From NCBI GenBank assembly GCA_949358305.1, contig OX442317.1:124001-188000 (forward strand): 64,000 nt of DNA, given 5' to 3'. This document shows, in pieces, positions 1 through 11,730 of this stretch. The DNA comes from Strigamia acuminata (taxonomy: Eukaryota > Arthropoda > Chilopoda > Geophilomorpha > Linotaeniidae). Numbering within the stretch: the stretch's first letter is position 1; the number at the start of each line of letters is the position of its first letter. The notes under the pieces are model-generated. The model saw only the letters and a list, made by a program, of their open reading frames with translations, searched no databases and had not been told where the DNA came from. The translations under genes and the position numbers were made by a program.

Positions 1-936
1 AGTTGCGACATCACGGGAATGTCCAAATCGTCGAGAACCGCTTCCAGGTTAGACGAAACCGTTTTAATTTGTTTTTTCAGGTAGGAATATTGAGCGACCA
101 AATTTCTTCGAATCGAAATAAAAATTAAATATCAATAAACAAATCAATATAAAATCAAGAAATCAAATCAATGAATTAACTGAAGTCGCTCCTCTTTGAC
201 GTGCCGCACGACATACAGCTGGCTCGAGACGAAGTTGTTGGTGTGTTCGTCCAAAAGCGCTTGAAATTGTTTTTGGCCAGCTTCGACTTCGGCCCATTTC
301 GTCAATTTGGGTGGACTCAACAAGATAGCCGACGCGCCCAAATCCGTTCTCACGACTTCGAAGAGAACGAACCTCGACAAACTGAACAGCATCGGATAAA
401 ACTTGCGTCCGCCTTTCTTCATCAAAATCGACGCCAACGCCGATGGGAATTTAAACTCGCGATTTTCCTAGAAACAAACAAAATAGAAATAGAAATAGAA
501 ATCTGTAAATTTCTTAGCTTCTATCCGATTTGACTAACTTTAGCGATGGTCAATACCCAGCTGGAACACGCTTTTCTGAACATTTGCTCTTGCTTCCTAT
601 CCAAAACTGGATAACAAATTCTAGAATTACAAAATTTGAAATTTGTAAACCATAAACAAACAAATAAATAAATAAATAAATCAATAAATACTTGAATTCT
701 TCTTTGGCGAGATCTGAATTGAGTTTGCGAAACAGAAAATGCAAAACGACTTCGCACCCCGTTTTGTTGACATCGTCGAACATGTTTCTGTGAAATTTGA
801 TTTTATGAATCGTTTCTTCCGCGGCCGGATCAAAACCCAATAAGAGCAGATTTGTAAAACAAATTTTCTTCATCTCTTCATTTCTTTCGGACGGATGCGA
901 TTTTTTGCCCCATCGGCTAAAATGCTGTTGCTGCAA
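1..936 (-). CDS. HAUS6: HAUS augmin-like complex subunit 6, N-terminal part (cut by window edge)
   Basis: HAUS6 is a subunit of augmin, which binds spindle microtubules and recruits gamma-tubulin for branching nucleation. Four minus-strand exons are visible. The first holds FTNLLLLGFDP and, further on, NMFDDVNKTGCEVVLHFLF, the N-terminal HAUS6 signature. The second (about 544-625) holds LDRKQEQMFRKACSSW, and the third (about 182-468) holds FPSALASILMKKGGRKFYPM followed by FSLSRFVLFEVV. The last (about 1-105) is a coiled-coil start (SYLKKQIKTVSSNLEAVLDD). The order and spacing match the vertebrate protein. The first in-frame ATG is at 873-871, but the open frame runs to 936 and a further upstream exon is possible. 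The rest of the protein lies outside the window. The gene is divergent from SDHAF4. Confidence 0.82.
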
Positions 937-1477
937 GCGATATGCGAATCAACCACCAAGTTCACACCTCAAACAAAATCGTCGCTTTTCGTAACGTCAC
1001 AATCAAGAACTTTTGCCCACGGTCGCTACAGCCCTGACAAAAGTTCGTCATTGCGACGTTTAGAAAATTGACTGATTTAGCACGAAAATAGATTGTTTTA
1101 GCACGAAAATACTGTTTTAAACCCAAAAATCGATTTATTTTTTTTTTTTTTTCAAAAATTTTATAGGTTTATTCCAACGGTATATTGGTCTAAAATGTCG
1201 GCTTTTGGGCTAAAACCGCTAGTTTTGTAAGACGACTTAATTTCACCTACCTCGTTCATCTCCCACCATCAATCAGAAAATCCCGCCAGACCACGGACCG
1301 TTGAACCACGATTGAACCCCGCACTCGTCGTGACGTCATTACTACTTGAAGTAATTTTTCCGACAATTTTCTTCAATTATACCGCAATTAATCAATTATA
1401 ATTAATTAATTAATTGTTCTTTTATTTTTTTATTTTTAAAATCCCCACTGCCGATTACATTTTATTTCATTTCGCAC
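937..1477. other. Intergenic region between HAUS6 and SDHAF4
   Basis: About 540 bp lie between two divergent genes and should hold both promoters. I see two copies of a motif reading TTAGCACGAAAATA near 1077 and 1100, a T-tract at about 1137-1152, and an AT-rich stretch just before the SDHAF4 start. No further open frame looks like protein. Confidence 0.5.
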
Positions 1478-1613
1478 ATGGCGGTGGCACGAGCAATTCG
1501 CCCCGTTCGGTTTGCCGCTTCGTCTCGACGATTGATTTCGGGTATTTTGATATTTCTAATAACCAACACAAATACCGCTCGGTTTTATTCCTGTAATTTG
1601 TGTTTCGTTGTTT

Positions 1614-1649
<36 letters not shown>

Positions 1650-1918
1650 GCGGAAGCGGTAGCAAAGACCAAAAAGAGTATCGAGATTTTCGCGATTTTC
1701 TTCCGCAAGCTCGAGAGACGCCCATAGGAAGAGCAAAAACACCGGTCGGTAAACTGGACGAAATAGAGACGGGCGTGCACCCGTATGCTGAGAAAAGTCC
1801 GCTGCGCCCGTGGCCTGACGACGTGAACCCGCACACGGGCGAAGTTGGCGGGCCGAAAGGACCCGAGCCGACCCGTTACGGAGACTGGGAAAGGAAAGGA
1901 CGCGTTTCAGACTTCTAA
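1478..1918 (+). CDS. SDHAF4: Succinate dehydrogenase assembly factor 4
   Basis: SDHAF4 binds the flavinylated SdhA subunit in the mitochondrial matrix and helps assemble complex II. There are two exons. Exon 1 (1478-1541) encodes an Arg- and Ala-rich presequence ([20 protein letters not shown]), as expected for matrix import. Exon 2 (1650-1918) carries the family's C-terminal hallmark, [20 protein letters not shown] then [16 protein letters not shown]. The 108-nt intron starts GGTATT and ends with a long T-run and AAAG; the phase-1 join restores the frame. The product is 110 residues, close to the human length. Its stop is 135 bp from the convergent NCBP1 stop. Confidence 0.93.
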
Positions 1919-2053
1919 TTTCGTCATTATTATTATTATAAAAAAAACAAACATCATTATCTATTAATAGTATTATTATTTATTGTTTCTTAAAATAAAA
2001 ATAAAAAAAAAAAAAAAACATTTATGAAATACAATGCGTTTTCTCGATTTTTT

Positions 2054-3704
2054 TCAAGTTCGTAGTCGAGCGAACTGTTGAAACACTTCTAGAATGTGAG
2101 GATCCGTGTCGGTCGTGAACAGCAGCGTTTCCAACGTGCTGATGTAGCGGAAAACTTGTTCGTGGTGCTGTTGAAGATATTTAAAAAAATGTGCAATTGT
2201 GCAATATGTGCATGGTTCATTGGTGATTAGTTCTTACGGTGAGGAACACTTGCTGCAATCGCCCGATCGTCCAGCGATACCAGTACGTGTTGGGCTCCCT
2301 GCCCTCGGATTCTCGCTTCGCAATGTGTTCCGTCAAGATCATGATGAATCGCTGGAAAATGATGAGGAAAAGATTTTTCTGATCGGCTTGTGCCGCTTCC
2401 AATCGTTCCTCCATTCTTTCGATCATCTCTTCCGTGGGTCGCTCCTTTTCCGGATTCGAATTCTCGTCGCCCTAGAACAAAAAAGAATATATATGGTATA
2501 ATAAAAATGAAAATAATAATGTTGAAACTAAAACAGCTGTTCAGCTGAGTGAGTTCACCTCCATCACTTGGTCGTTACTATCGTCCGCGTCATTCTAAAA
2601 CAATTAAATACAGTAATCAAAAACACACTTCTAATTGTACAATTCGAATTAAAAAACAATAACAACACCTTTCCCAATTTATCACGAGCATCGTCCACTT
2701 CTTTCTGCAATTTCTGCACGTGCTTATTCATCTTCCTAATGGTCAGGTGGAGTATTTCCCAAACGTAAATTCTAAAAATAAAACGAGAAAACAAGAATTT
2801 TTGTTTCCATCTCTTGTTGTTTCCTTTTTTTTCTTTACTTCGTAAATTCCGGAACCATTTCTTTCGAGAAAATCCAGTTGGCAACTGCGAAACACTCGAC
2901 GATTTGAGTCTTCAACATTTTGTCCACCAAAATGGTCATCATTTGTTGGTGTTGACGCCAAAGTTCGAACGCGTTGCGCAAAATACAGATTTGCGCTTCT
3001 TCCGTCACGGCCAACGTCTTGAATATGTAATGGAACTTGGCTATGGCCGCGAACGTGTGCGATATCGATTTGCTGCCCAGAAACAATAAGGTCTGGACGA
3101 ACACGTCAATCTTGAGAGGATTGTAAGTGGGTTCGGCTGTGAAATAAAAAAAAAAATAATAATAAAAAAAAAAAAAAAAAGCTATCATTGTTATATATTT
3201 CTTCTAATATTTAAACTGTGCATTACTGTCTTCTTCTTGAAGCGGGTTAGGAAGATCCTTGATTATGGCGAACACTTCTTCGGCCGTGCATTTGTTCTTA
3301 ATACTGGTCGTCAGTTGATGCGCGGCGATCGTTCCAGGAAGAGAACCTACATTTGAAAAGAAAAAATAAAAAATGATAAATAAAAAACGAAAAAGCGATT
3401 AATCACGCATCGACGCTTTTCGACGATCAAGATCATTGCTCGCTGCACTCGTTCGTTCGTTGCACCATGGACAGGACGTGCAAATGCGTGGTTAGTCCTT
3501 ATTTGCCCGCAAATACAAGTACATGGCGGAAAATCTTTACTTTCTTTTTCTTTTCTCATACAGTTGCTGGTGTTGCTTGTGTCGTTGGTCGGCGGCGCGA
3601 GCGTCGGATTCCCCCGTCGTTTTCAGGATCGAGACGGCGTTTTCAATTGGCGTCCGGCGGCCGAACCATACGGCGAGTTCTTCGACTCGTTTTTGTGGGA
3701 ACGA

Positions 3705-3737
<33 letters not shown>

Positions 3738-6700
3738 CGATTGCAACCGACGCCCAAACTTCAGCAGAGCTACACCGTCAAGACAAAAGTGTCTCTCAAA
3801 GAGTTGGAAGTGGACGAACCCGACGATTCTCCGAACAAAGACCGACACTCGGAATACGAACCGTCCAAATTCCGCGAGTACGCGCCCGCGTCAACGCCCA
3901 CGGTCGAGGTGGTTACGCGGTTACCCCTGCTACAACTATCCAAAGACTTGAGCTATACACCGCCAAAATCCAAACCAAACTCCTCGTCCTCGCAATCGTC
4001 CATTCTGCTTCCGAGTATCCACTTGCCAAAAACCGAATATCAAATATCCATCGTGCACGTGCCGCCACAACAACAACACCCAAAAACAAACTTCCTCTCG
4101 TATCGTCACACGACGCCGAAGCCGAAGCCGAAGCCGAAGCCGAAGCCAACACCAACGCCAACGCCGAAGCCAACGCCGAAGCCAACACCAACACCAACGC
4201 CAACGCCAACACCAACGCCAACACCAACACCAACACCGACGACCGCAACCACCAAGAAAAGGAAAATCGCCATTCACCACGATCAACTGTACGACATGGA
4301 TTTGCAGCCGTTGGACGCACCCAAAGGTAACTTTGGCGCGCGAATTACGGCAAAATAACTATGGCAACCTTGATTCGTACAGTCGATTTTTCGACATCGT
4401 TAAACATCAGTGTCAATGCATTTTCACTTGACCCGAATAATTGATTACATAGAGAAATAAATAAATTTAAAAAAATAAGAAATGTATTTTGTTTTTTTTA
4501 CCGGCACCGTCCATATTGTACTTGTAAACGGGTTCGGGCGAAAGAGGAAGCAGCGATTCGAACGAAGCCGGTACGATTTCCCTAATGCGCTGCAAATATG
4601 ACAATCTAGAGAAAGAAAAGGGAAAAAAAATGGAGTTATTTCAAGTTGTTGAAATGATTCAGATTAATATCAATTAATTGACCTGAGAGATTTGAGAAGT
4701 ACTTCTTTGACAAATTTCGGTTTCGGATGTTCCAAATCCATATCGACGCAGGACGCCCAATCTTCCCAAGTCCAACAGAACTGAAAATTGCTCAGATGGT
4801 ACGAAAACCAATTGACGAATCTGTCGAAACACGCCGCGTTCATCGTGTCCATTCTTTCGTACAGCAACTCGGTCGTTTGAGCGAGATACAAATCAATTAA
4901 GGCAAATGAAAAACATCAAAACAAAAACAAAAACAATAATGTTTTTTAAAAAAAAGAAAGGATACGACTTGTGGCATGCTGCTCGGCTGCAGTTTGCACA
5001 ATTCGATCAGGAGAGATCCGTAGCAAATTTCGATAAATTTTGACGTGGGCAGTTGAAACAAGCCGGCAAACATGACCTCCAGTATCATATAATCCAACGG
5101 CACTTTGTACTTGCTGTGAAAGCTGAGAAGTTGGCCGGCGCTGAAATTAAATTAATTTATTTATTAAATTTATTAAATTAATTTAAAAAAATTAGCCTAC
5201 CATTCTTTGCGTTCACTGTAATGAACTTCAATGATGCGATGCAACTGTTCCTCAATGAGAAACCTTTCGATCGAATGGGCCCCGGGCAGCACGGGATCTT
5301 CGGGGCAATCGGTGTAATCGAACAGACGAAACACGACCCACGGATAAGGATAGACACATTCGTCATGATGCGGCGGCGGGATGATTTGAGGCAAGTTGTG
5401 CTGCAACGCCTCGCACAGGACTCCGTCGAATGCCAAGTACGGCCGTAAAATGTGCCGTTCCTGCCAATTGTCGTTGCGCAGTTTTCGTATTTGCGCCCAC
5501 AGACTATCCAAATACTACGAAATTGAATAAAATTGAATAAAATTGAATAAAATTGAATAAAATTGAATAAAATTGAATAAAATTGAATAAAATTGAATAA
5601 AATTGAATAAAATTGAATAAAATCGAATAAAATCGAGTAAAATCGAATAAAATCGAATAAAACCGAATAAAATCGAATAAAATCAAATAAAATCGAATAA
5701 AATCGAATAAAATCGAATAAAATCGGATAAATTTGAATAAATTTGAATAAATTTGAATCAATTTGAATAAATTTGAATCAATATGAATAAAATTTAATAA
5801 AAATTAAAAACATCAATTTGTTTGTGCGCATTACTTCTTCTTGCGGATGCGGAGTGTCGGAGTTCCAGACTCGAAGAGCGTTCTGATGAGATTTGTTTCG
5901 TTTGCTACGAGATAATAACAAGGAATAAAATATAAAATTTGTATGATTTGTACAATTTTTACCAAATGTAGCCTTCTATTGCCATCAACAGCTTGTCCAG
6001 ATCCTGCTCCTTTTTCTCGTACAATTCTCTGCCAACCCACGGAAGAGTGCTGAGTACGGCGAAAACGTACCAATCGGATCGCACCTGAGGAATATTGTCT
6101 TCCGTCGTAACTTCTACCATGCTTTCGAACATGTTTAAAAGTGAACCTGCGAATATTACGTGACAATTCACAAGGTCGGCTAAAAAACGAACCTGAAATA
6201 ATAATTGAAAATGAGCCGAGAAAATAAAATGAAATAAAATAAAATAAAATAAAATAAAATGAATACCATAATGCGAGCATTTTCGAATTCGCACGCTTTC
6301 AAGCAATCTTTGAAACTTCTCGTCATCATTTCGACAAACTGCAATATATTTAATTTAATTTAAATTAAATAACGTCAAACACTACAATTTATTTACCTCT
6401 CCGCCACAATTGTAATTGCGGGCATTCAGCAATCCGACCAGAGTCGAATACACCGTTGTTTTTTCTGGCATTTTAACGGCACTGGTATAAAATGTTTTCA
6501 ACAAAATTAACAACATACCGGTATTGGAAAAAATTGGACAAAGTCGACATCTTACCAATCGCACAAGATTCGTAAAATCTTCACTTTGTAATTCGGCAGA
6601 TCGGCTTCCAGTACGCCGGCCAGACCTTCCAAGTTGCTTTCCAACGACGACGTACTCTACGAGACAAATTTGGTCAATTACCCTAATTGGTAATTACAAA

Positions 6701-6870
6701 TAAAAAGAAAGTGCCGCAACCAAAGTATACTATACCTTTTCTCCCACTCTCATGATGAGCGATTCCAGCCTTTCTTCTATTTCCAACGGCTCCGAAGACA
6801 TTCTTCGGCGTTTCCGCGAATTTCCCCTATCGCCTTCATCGTCTTCTTCGTACGGTCTTCGACGGCTCAT
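2054..6870 (-). CDS. NCBP1: Nuclear cap-binding protein subunit 1 (CBP80)
   Basis: CBP80 is the large subunit of the nuclear cap-binding complex. It holds the small subunit on the m7G cap and links capping to splicing, export and nonsense-mediated decay. The gene has over ten exons. It begins [16 protein letters not shown] with a basic RKRRR tract, then [70 protein letters not shown], [23 protein letters not shown] sequence, and ends in [10 protein letters not shown]. These follow the vertebrate order through the three MIF4G-like helical repeats. The start at 6870-6868 opens with the family's MSRRR. Two introns are unusual. One (about 3348-4502) contains a separate gene on the other strand. 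Another (about 5515-5830) is nearly all 10-bp tandem repeat. Confidence 0.95.
3467..4444 (+). CDS. Nested gene: putative secreted Thr/Lys-Pro repeat protein
   Basis: This gene lies wholly inside an NCBP1 intron, on the opposite strand. Exon 1 (3467-3490) encodes MDRTCKCV, and a GTTAGT donor leads to a CATACAG acceptor at 3563. Exon 2 continues in frame with [15 protein letters not shown], giving a good signal peptide. The mature part has an Asp10 run, an acidic and Ser-rich middle, then about 50 residues of KP and TP dipeptides coded by hexanucleotide repeats, and a short basic end. A GTAACT donor at 4327 and CGTACAG acceptor ending at 4382 would remove 56 nt, giving a last exon ending at 4444 (about 283 residues). 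Read without that splice the frame stops at 4358 (272 residues). AATAAATAAA follows at about 4455. I recognise no family. It could be an extracellular matrix or cuticle-type protein; that is a guess. Confidence 0.6.
5516..5790. repeat. 10-bp minisatellite in an NCBP1 intron
   Basis: About 27 head-to-tail copies of a 10-bp unit (AATTGAATAA) fill an intron. The first ten or so copies are identical; later ones drift to AATCGAATAA and then ATTTGAATAA. On the coding (minus) strand the array sits directly upstream of the 3' splice site, so the T-rich repeat replaces the usual polypyrimidine tract. Confidence 0.9.
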
Positions 6871-7104
6871 GATTCAATAAGAAGCAACAGAGACAACAAA
6901 CACACTTGACACACCGTTTGTTTGCTTTTTCGTCTAACCTAACCAGCCTACGATTCCAATTCCTCTTCCGGTGGCAGATCACTCGCTGTCATCAGCGCCA
7001 TCTGTACACTCTGTTAGACATTAATTCAAACTGCACATTTATTTATCGTTTATTTTACCAACAAGTGATTTTACATTCGAACAGATTTCTTTTTTTTCTT
7101 ATTA

Positions 7105-8004
7105 TTATCGTAAGCAATCCAACTGGGTTTGTATTTCCTCCAACTAAAATAAATAATAATACTTTTTAATAAATAACACAAACAGAAACGCTTTTCGGTT
7201 TTTTTTATACGAACTTGCGAATACAGTGCGAAAAGCTCTCGCTGATTAAACTCGAGAAATAAATGATCCACTCGTTTATTATTATTTACTACACCCACGT
7301 CGAACTGCGCAATTGGCTGCTTCAATTTAGTACGCGTACCTTGACCCATAGCCAAATTGAGCCGCCAGTTGACACTTTCCAACTGAAATGAACGAATAAT
7401 AAGAAATAATAATCATTTATAATCATAATCATAATGTTGTCACCGGCAATCGGCATCAAATTACTAGGTTTTTAACATACTATACCTGTTTCGGTTCGAC
7501 GGAAGTTTGGCGTAAATTAGCGACGACGGTTTTAGCTCTAGAAGTCCAGGCGTCCACGACGGACTCCCTTTTCGTCCGATCCAATCGAACGAGTTCCAAC
7601 TGTTTGAGCACTTGTTCCGGCTTCGCAATCTGGAATGTTATTTCTCGTAGAATGTGCGCCAGAATCTCCAAGACCAATTGCACTTCTTCCTGTTTCAAGG
7701 CCAACGACGATTGTAATTTCGCTTCCTCCTCTTCGCTGAAAACTCTTTCATCCTGTTGAGAATAATGAAAATAAATTGAATTGAAGAAATTGCAAATTAA
7801 TCGACGAGTACGAGTTGTGTACACACTTTGGCGTGAATTTTTTCCAGAATCCTACTAACTAGCAAGGAAAATTTCGCGTCCTCGATCGTATTAATTAACG
7901 CAACGGCCTCCTTTAATCTGTCGACAAACGAACAAACAAACGGAATAATTTCAAATTTCCTAATAATTAAACATCACTTTCTACCTCGGAGTAATCGTCA
8001 ACAT
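7105..8004 (-). CDS. COMMD10: COMM domain-containing protein 10
   Basis: COMMD10 is a subunit of the COMMD/CCDC22/CCDC93 (Commander) complex that recycles membrane proteins from endosomes. Five minus-strand exons are seen. Exon 1 (8004-7985) gives MLTITPR, then come LKEAVALINTIEDAKFSLLV, ERVFSEEEEAKLQSSLALKQ, the COMM domain beginning VNWRLNLAMGQGTRTKLKQP, and a last exon LEEIQTQLDCLR. The C-terminal COMM fold (about residues 130-205) and the SEEEE segment match the vertebrate protein in order. The last exon was chosen over read-through because the family ends with this leucine-rich helix. It is head to head with GPN2, 115 bp between start codons. Confidence 0.92.
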
Positions 8005-8119
8005 TGTGTTCCAGACGCCCCGTCCAAACGAAACAAGTGTCTCCATCTATTGCCAACCCGACAAGATTGAACCACGTGGTTTACGTCACAAATAAACCTC
8101 GTTGTTGGTTGTTATTACG
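8005..8119. promoter_or_regulatory. Shared head-to-head promoter, COMMD10/GPN2
   Basis: Only 115 bp separate the two divergent start codons, so both promoters and 5' UTRs must lie here. There is no clear TATA box. This is inferred from layout alone. Confidence 0.55.
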
Positions 8120-8713
8120 ATGAAGTTTGGACAATTGGTAATCGGACCGCCGGGATCGGGTAAAACCACCTATTGCCATGGGATTCAACAGTTTTATAAG
8201 GAAATCGGCCGATCCACGGCGATCATTAATCTTGGTAAACAAACGGAGAGATTTTTTTTTCTTTTTTCCCTTTACTTATTTCTTTATTTCCTTCTTTTTT
8301 TTCAGATCCCGCCAACGACGTGCTGCCTTACGACTGCGCGATCGACATCGGCCGGTTGATAACCATGCAGGACGTAATGGAGAGTTTGAAGTTGGGGCCG
8401 AACGGCGCGCTCGTTTACTGCATGGAGTTTTTAGAAACTAATTTCGAGTGGTTAGAAACTCAGCTGAAACAGTTGGACGGACATTACATTCTCATTGATT
8501 GTCCCGGCCAAGTGGAACTGTACACTCACCACTCGTCCGTCGCGAACATCGTCGAACGCCTGCAAAAGATGGACCTGAGATTGAGCGCCGTTCATATGGT
8601 TGATTCGCACTACTGCGTCGACGTCGGCAAATTCATCGCCATCGTTTTGACGTGTCTGACCACGATGCTCAATGGTAAATTTAATCCAAAACAAAATAAA
8701 TAAAAGGGTTTCT

Positions 8714-8756
<43 letters not shown>

Positions 8757-9297
8757 TTAATTTCAATAGTCGGGTTGCCCACGGTGCACATTCTGTCTAA
8801 GATCGATCTGATCGAAATGGATAAGAAACTGCACTTCAACCTGGATTTTTACACGGATGTGTTGGATTTAGAATATCTTTTAGATTACCTGGCGGTAAAG
8901 TTGGAACAAACTTTTACGACATTTTATGAAATTAAAGAAATAAAATTAATCCATCTAGGACGATCCGTTTACGACGAAATATAAAAGAATGAACCAACTT
9001 TTAACGGGCATCATACAAGACAGAGGACTCGTACACCTTGTTCCTCTGAACATTCAAGTATGTACACGCACATGACTATTCGATACCATAACGGTATACT
9101 AATTTTGTTTTCCTTCCCACCAGGATAGAGAGATGGTTGCACGCGTGACAAAAAGGATCGACGAGAGCAACGGATACGCATTCGGATCGGGTGAAGAGAG
9201 AAATATGCAGCGGTTGCTTTCAACCGCCATCGGATTCGACGCCAACTACTTTACGAGCGCCAACATCCAAGAAAAATATGTGGACAATGACAATTGA
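8120..9297 (+). CDS. GPN2: GPN-loop GTPase 2
   Basis: GPN2 is a small dimeric GTPase that works with GPN1 and GPN3 in assembly and nuclear import of RNA polymerase II. Five exons encode roughly 300 residues. The P-loop GPPGSGKTT is at about residue 9, DPANDVLPYDCAIDIGRL follows, and the defining Gly-Pro-Asn loop is in LGPNGALVYCMEFLE. DCPGQVELYTHH is the G3 motif and LSKIDLIE the G4 motif. The end reads NIQDREMV, then ANIQEKYVDNDN. The ATG at 8120 is used because FGQLVIGPPGSGKT follows at once; an in-frame ATG at 8102 would add six residues. The intron at about 8674-8768 holds a TTTA tetranucleotide run. The stop is 21 bp from the UTP15 stop. Confidence 0.94.
8707..8760. repeat. (TTTA)n microsatellite in GPN2 intron
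   Basis: About twelve copies of TTTA lie just before the 3' splice site of a GPN2 intron. Confidence 0.85.
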
Positions 9298-9318
9298 CAC
9301 TTGACAGAAACTTTGTTT
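9298..9318. other. Convergent GPN2/UTP15 junction with embedded poly(A) signal
   Basis: Twenty-one bases separate the stop codons. On the minus strand the UTP15 stop TAA is part of an AATAAA hexamer (GAATAAAAAC), so cleavage would fall in or near the last codons of GPN2. On the plus strand the next AATAAA after GPN2 is near 9566, inside a UTP15 intron. The mature 3' ends of the two mRNAs should therefore overlap. Confidence 0.6.
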
Positions 9319-11730
9319 TTATTCGCCGAAACTTATTTTTGTGGCGTTGCTCTCGCTTCCCGTGCTGAGGGAGCTGGTCAAATTTGATATGTCCGTGGTG
9401 CTGGCACTGGCGATGTCGCTCGTGACGGTCGCACCCGCGGCCAATAAGATTTCCATCGTTCCTTTCAAGGACATCACTTCCTTCATGTACCCAACGCCGT
9501 TGATTAATTTTAAATGTAACTTTTTCCACATGATCCGCAAACTTCGCGTGTCCGTCGCCGTCGGCGAATAAATATCTAAAAGAATGATATATATATATAT
9601 ATATTTAAATATTTGTTAAATACCGGTATTTGATTTTGTTTGGCTCACCCAACACTATGTTTGCCACGTCGACCAGCACGCGCATGAATCGAACGTCGTT
9701 GATGTACCTTTGTAAAAAATACAACAAAATGCACAAGTTGCGCGGCCTTTTGCCCGCCACCGCCGCTTTGATCGCCTTCCGTGCAATCAGTTCTTTGAAC
9801 ACCGCCACCACCGCTTCCGGTTTGTGTTTCAGACGATCTTCCTGAACGAACGAACGAAATGACCAATTATTATTACAAAATACAGTAATAATACACTCGT
9901 AATACTCGCCATTCGCCACGTACCTCCAAAACTGAGTCCAGCGCCAAACTGGAGTTGAATTTCTTCAAATGCTTGTCGTACAACGCCAGCCCTTTTCTTT
10001 TTTCTTCGCTCACTTGGATGTCATTCTAAAAGAGAGAGACGACGGGAGAAAAGGAGAAAATGAAATCGTTTATTCCAAAAATGGTGGTCGTCGCGTCGCG
10101 TCGCGTGTTGCGTTAGTAAAGTCACTTCACTTACGTGAGTCGGTTGAAAAGCTTTCGCTTCGAGCAGATATTTGTAGGAGGCTTTTCGCTTACGCGGAGC
10201 AGTTTCGGTAACATCGCTCGCTTTCTTGCGCTGTTGAATGGCCAACGAGCCGTCCGCCATTCCGACCGCCAAAGCGCTATCGTCACGCTTAAAAATTAGA
10301 ATAATAAAAAAAAAAAATTAATTTTCATATTATTATCCTTTTTACAATTACCGGTATTTCAGTACTAATTTTTAATTACCGAAACGCCGAGACTCAATAT
10401 TTGCGACTCGTAATTCAGAGTGGCTACCGGCCGGTACGTGGTGACGTCGTAGATTTTCACGTGACTGTAATGAGTGTACAGTTGGGAGGATTATTATTAA
10501 TTATTATCGAATGAAATGGATTGATTCAAACTCACCAGTCCAACGATCCCGACATGAATCGTCTTCCTTCGCTCGCCAGGCACAAACACGTGACGGTTTT
10601 GTGATGGTGCGTGATTTTCGAAATCAATGATCCTCCTGTCACCACGTTCCACACTTTGATGTCGACTCCTCCGGCTGAAATGACGATTCCGCTCGACGGC
10701 AGAACGAGCAGAGCTTCGACCGGCGAACCGTGATCGACGCTCCAAACGCTCGTCGGTTGTCTAGTGTCGTACATTTTCACGGTATGATCGTACGAGCCCG
10801 AAAAGATGATGTCCGGATTCGTCGCTGAAACTCCACCGGCTCTGATAAAATCCTAAACAAACAAAATATTAATTAATTTAATAATTTAATTTAATTTAAT
10901 TTAATTTAATTTAATTTAATAAATAATTAAATTCCACTTTACTCGGTGCTCGTTAAAGTTAAGAATTCGTTTCTCCGAAATAATATCCCAAACGCCCACG
11001 GATTTGTCGTCCGAAAAACTTGCGATGTGTTTGTCGTCCTTCATAAAACAACATTTACGAACGGCACTAATTTAATAAATAAAAGAAAACAAAACAAAAC
11101 AAAAAAATGATTAATTGTAGATCATTTCATTATTCATTAAAGTAGTAGTAGTATTTTATCAGACTAGAAAATAGAAATTGATTGCCACAGCGACTGGCAG
11201 TACTGTAATACCCCGTGTGTCCTCCTTGTGACGTGTGTTTATAAGTTTTAAACGCCGCCTTCGACGCAACATCAAACAAACGAACAGTCCCTTTCTCATC
11301 GCCCGCCACGACGAGTTTGCCGTCTTGACGGAACGAGCAGCCGTACGCGCACCCCTCAAACTGTCTCGCCAAATTGCGGTACACCTCGTTCGTAGAAGGA
11401 TTGAATATTTGAACCTGAAATGAAAATAAACGAAAAAAAAATAGGAAAAAAGAAATTGTCGGCTTTTATTTTATTTACCTTCGACGACATAGATGCGGCA
11501 AAGTGATAGGGCTCGACCGGAGAAAAGTCGATGTCCGTAACGGCACCGAACTCTTTTTGTATGAACGGGAACTGTGAGGAAGATTTTTTTTCTTGTAATT
11601 ACACGCGAAAATGTATAAAATTAACGATAGATAATCTTACGCCTAATTTCTGCCAGTATAATACATCGGACGTTATCCCCGCACCGATCCGCGGATACGA
11701 TGGAATAGACAAAGGCTTGAAACTAGTCAT
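9319..11730 (-). CDS. UTP15: U3 snoRNA-associated protein 15 (WD40, t-UTP complex)
   Basis: UTP15 belongs to the t-UTP/UTP-A subcomplex of the small-subunit processome and acts in pre-18S rRNA processing and rDNA transcription. It begins MTSFKPLSIPSYPRIGAG with LYWQKLG. WD40 blades follow, among them GCSFRQDGKLVVAGDEKGTV, DHGSPVEALLVLPSSGIVIS and HHKTVTCLCLASEGRRFMSG. The C-terminal helical UTP15 domain holds EDRLKHKPEAVVAVFKELI and LLYFLQRYINDVRFMRVLVD. The last exon reads DIYSPTATDTRSLRIMWKKL and ends KISFGE, joined in phase 1 to DVANIVLG. Total is about 500 residues, near the human size. The start is conserved by the -KP...YP pattern. The gene shares a 177-bp promoter with the next gene to the right. 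Confidence 0.93.

Noticed and set aside
5504-5761. An 85-codon frame of [10 protein letters not shown] repeats
   Set aside because: Translation of the 10-bp intronic minisatellite in NCBP1.
7040-7169. A plus-strand frame opposite the last COMMD10 exon
   Set aside because: The minus strand gives the expected COMMD10 ending (LEEIQTQLDCLR), so this is a shadow.
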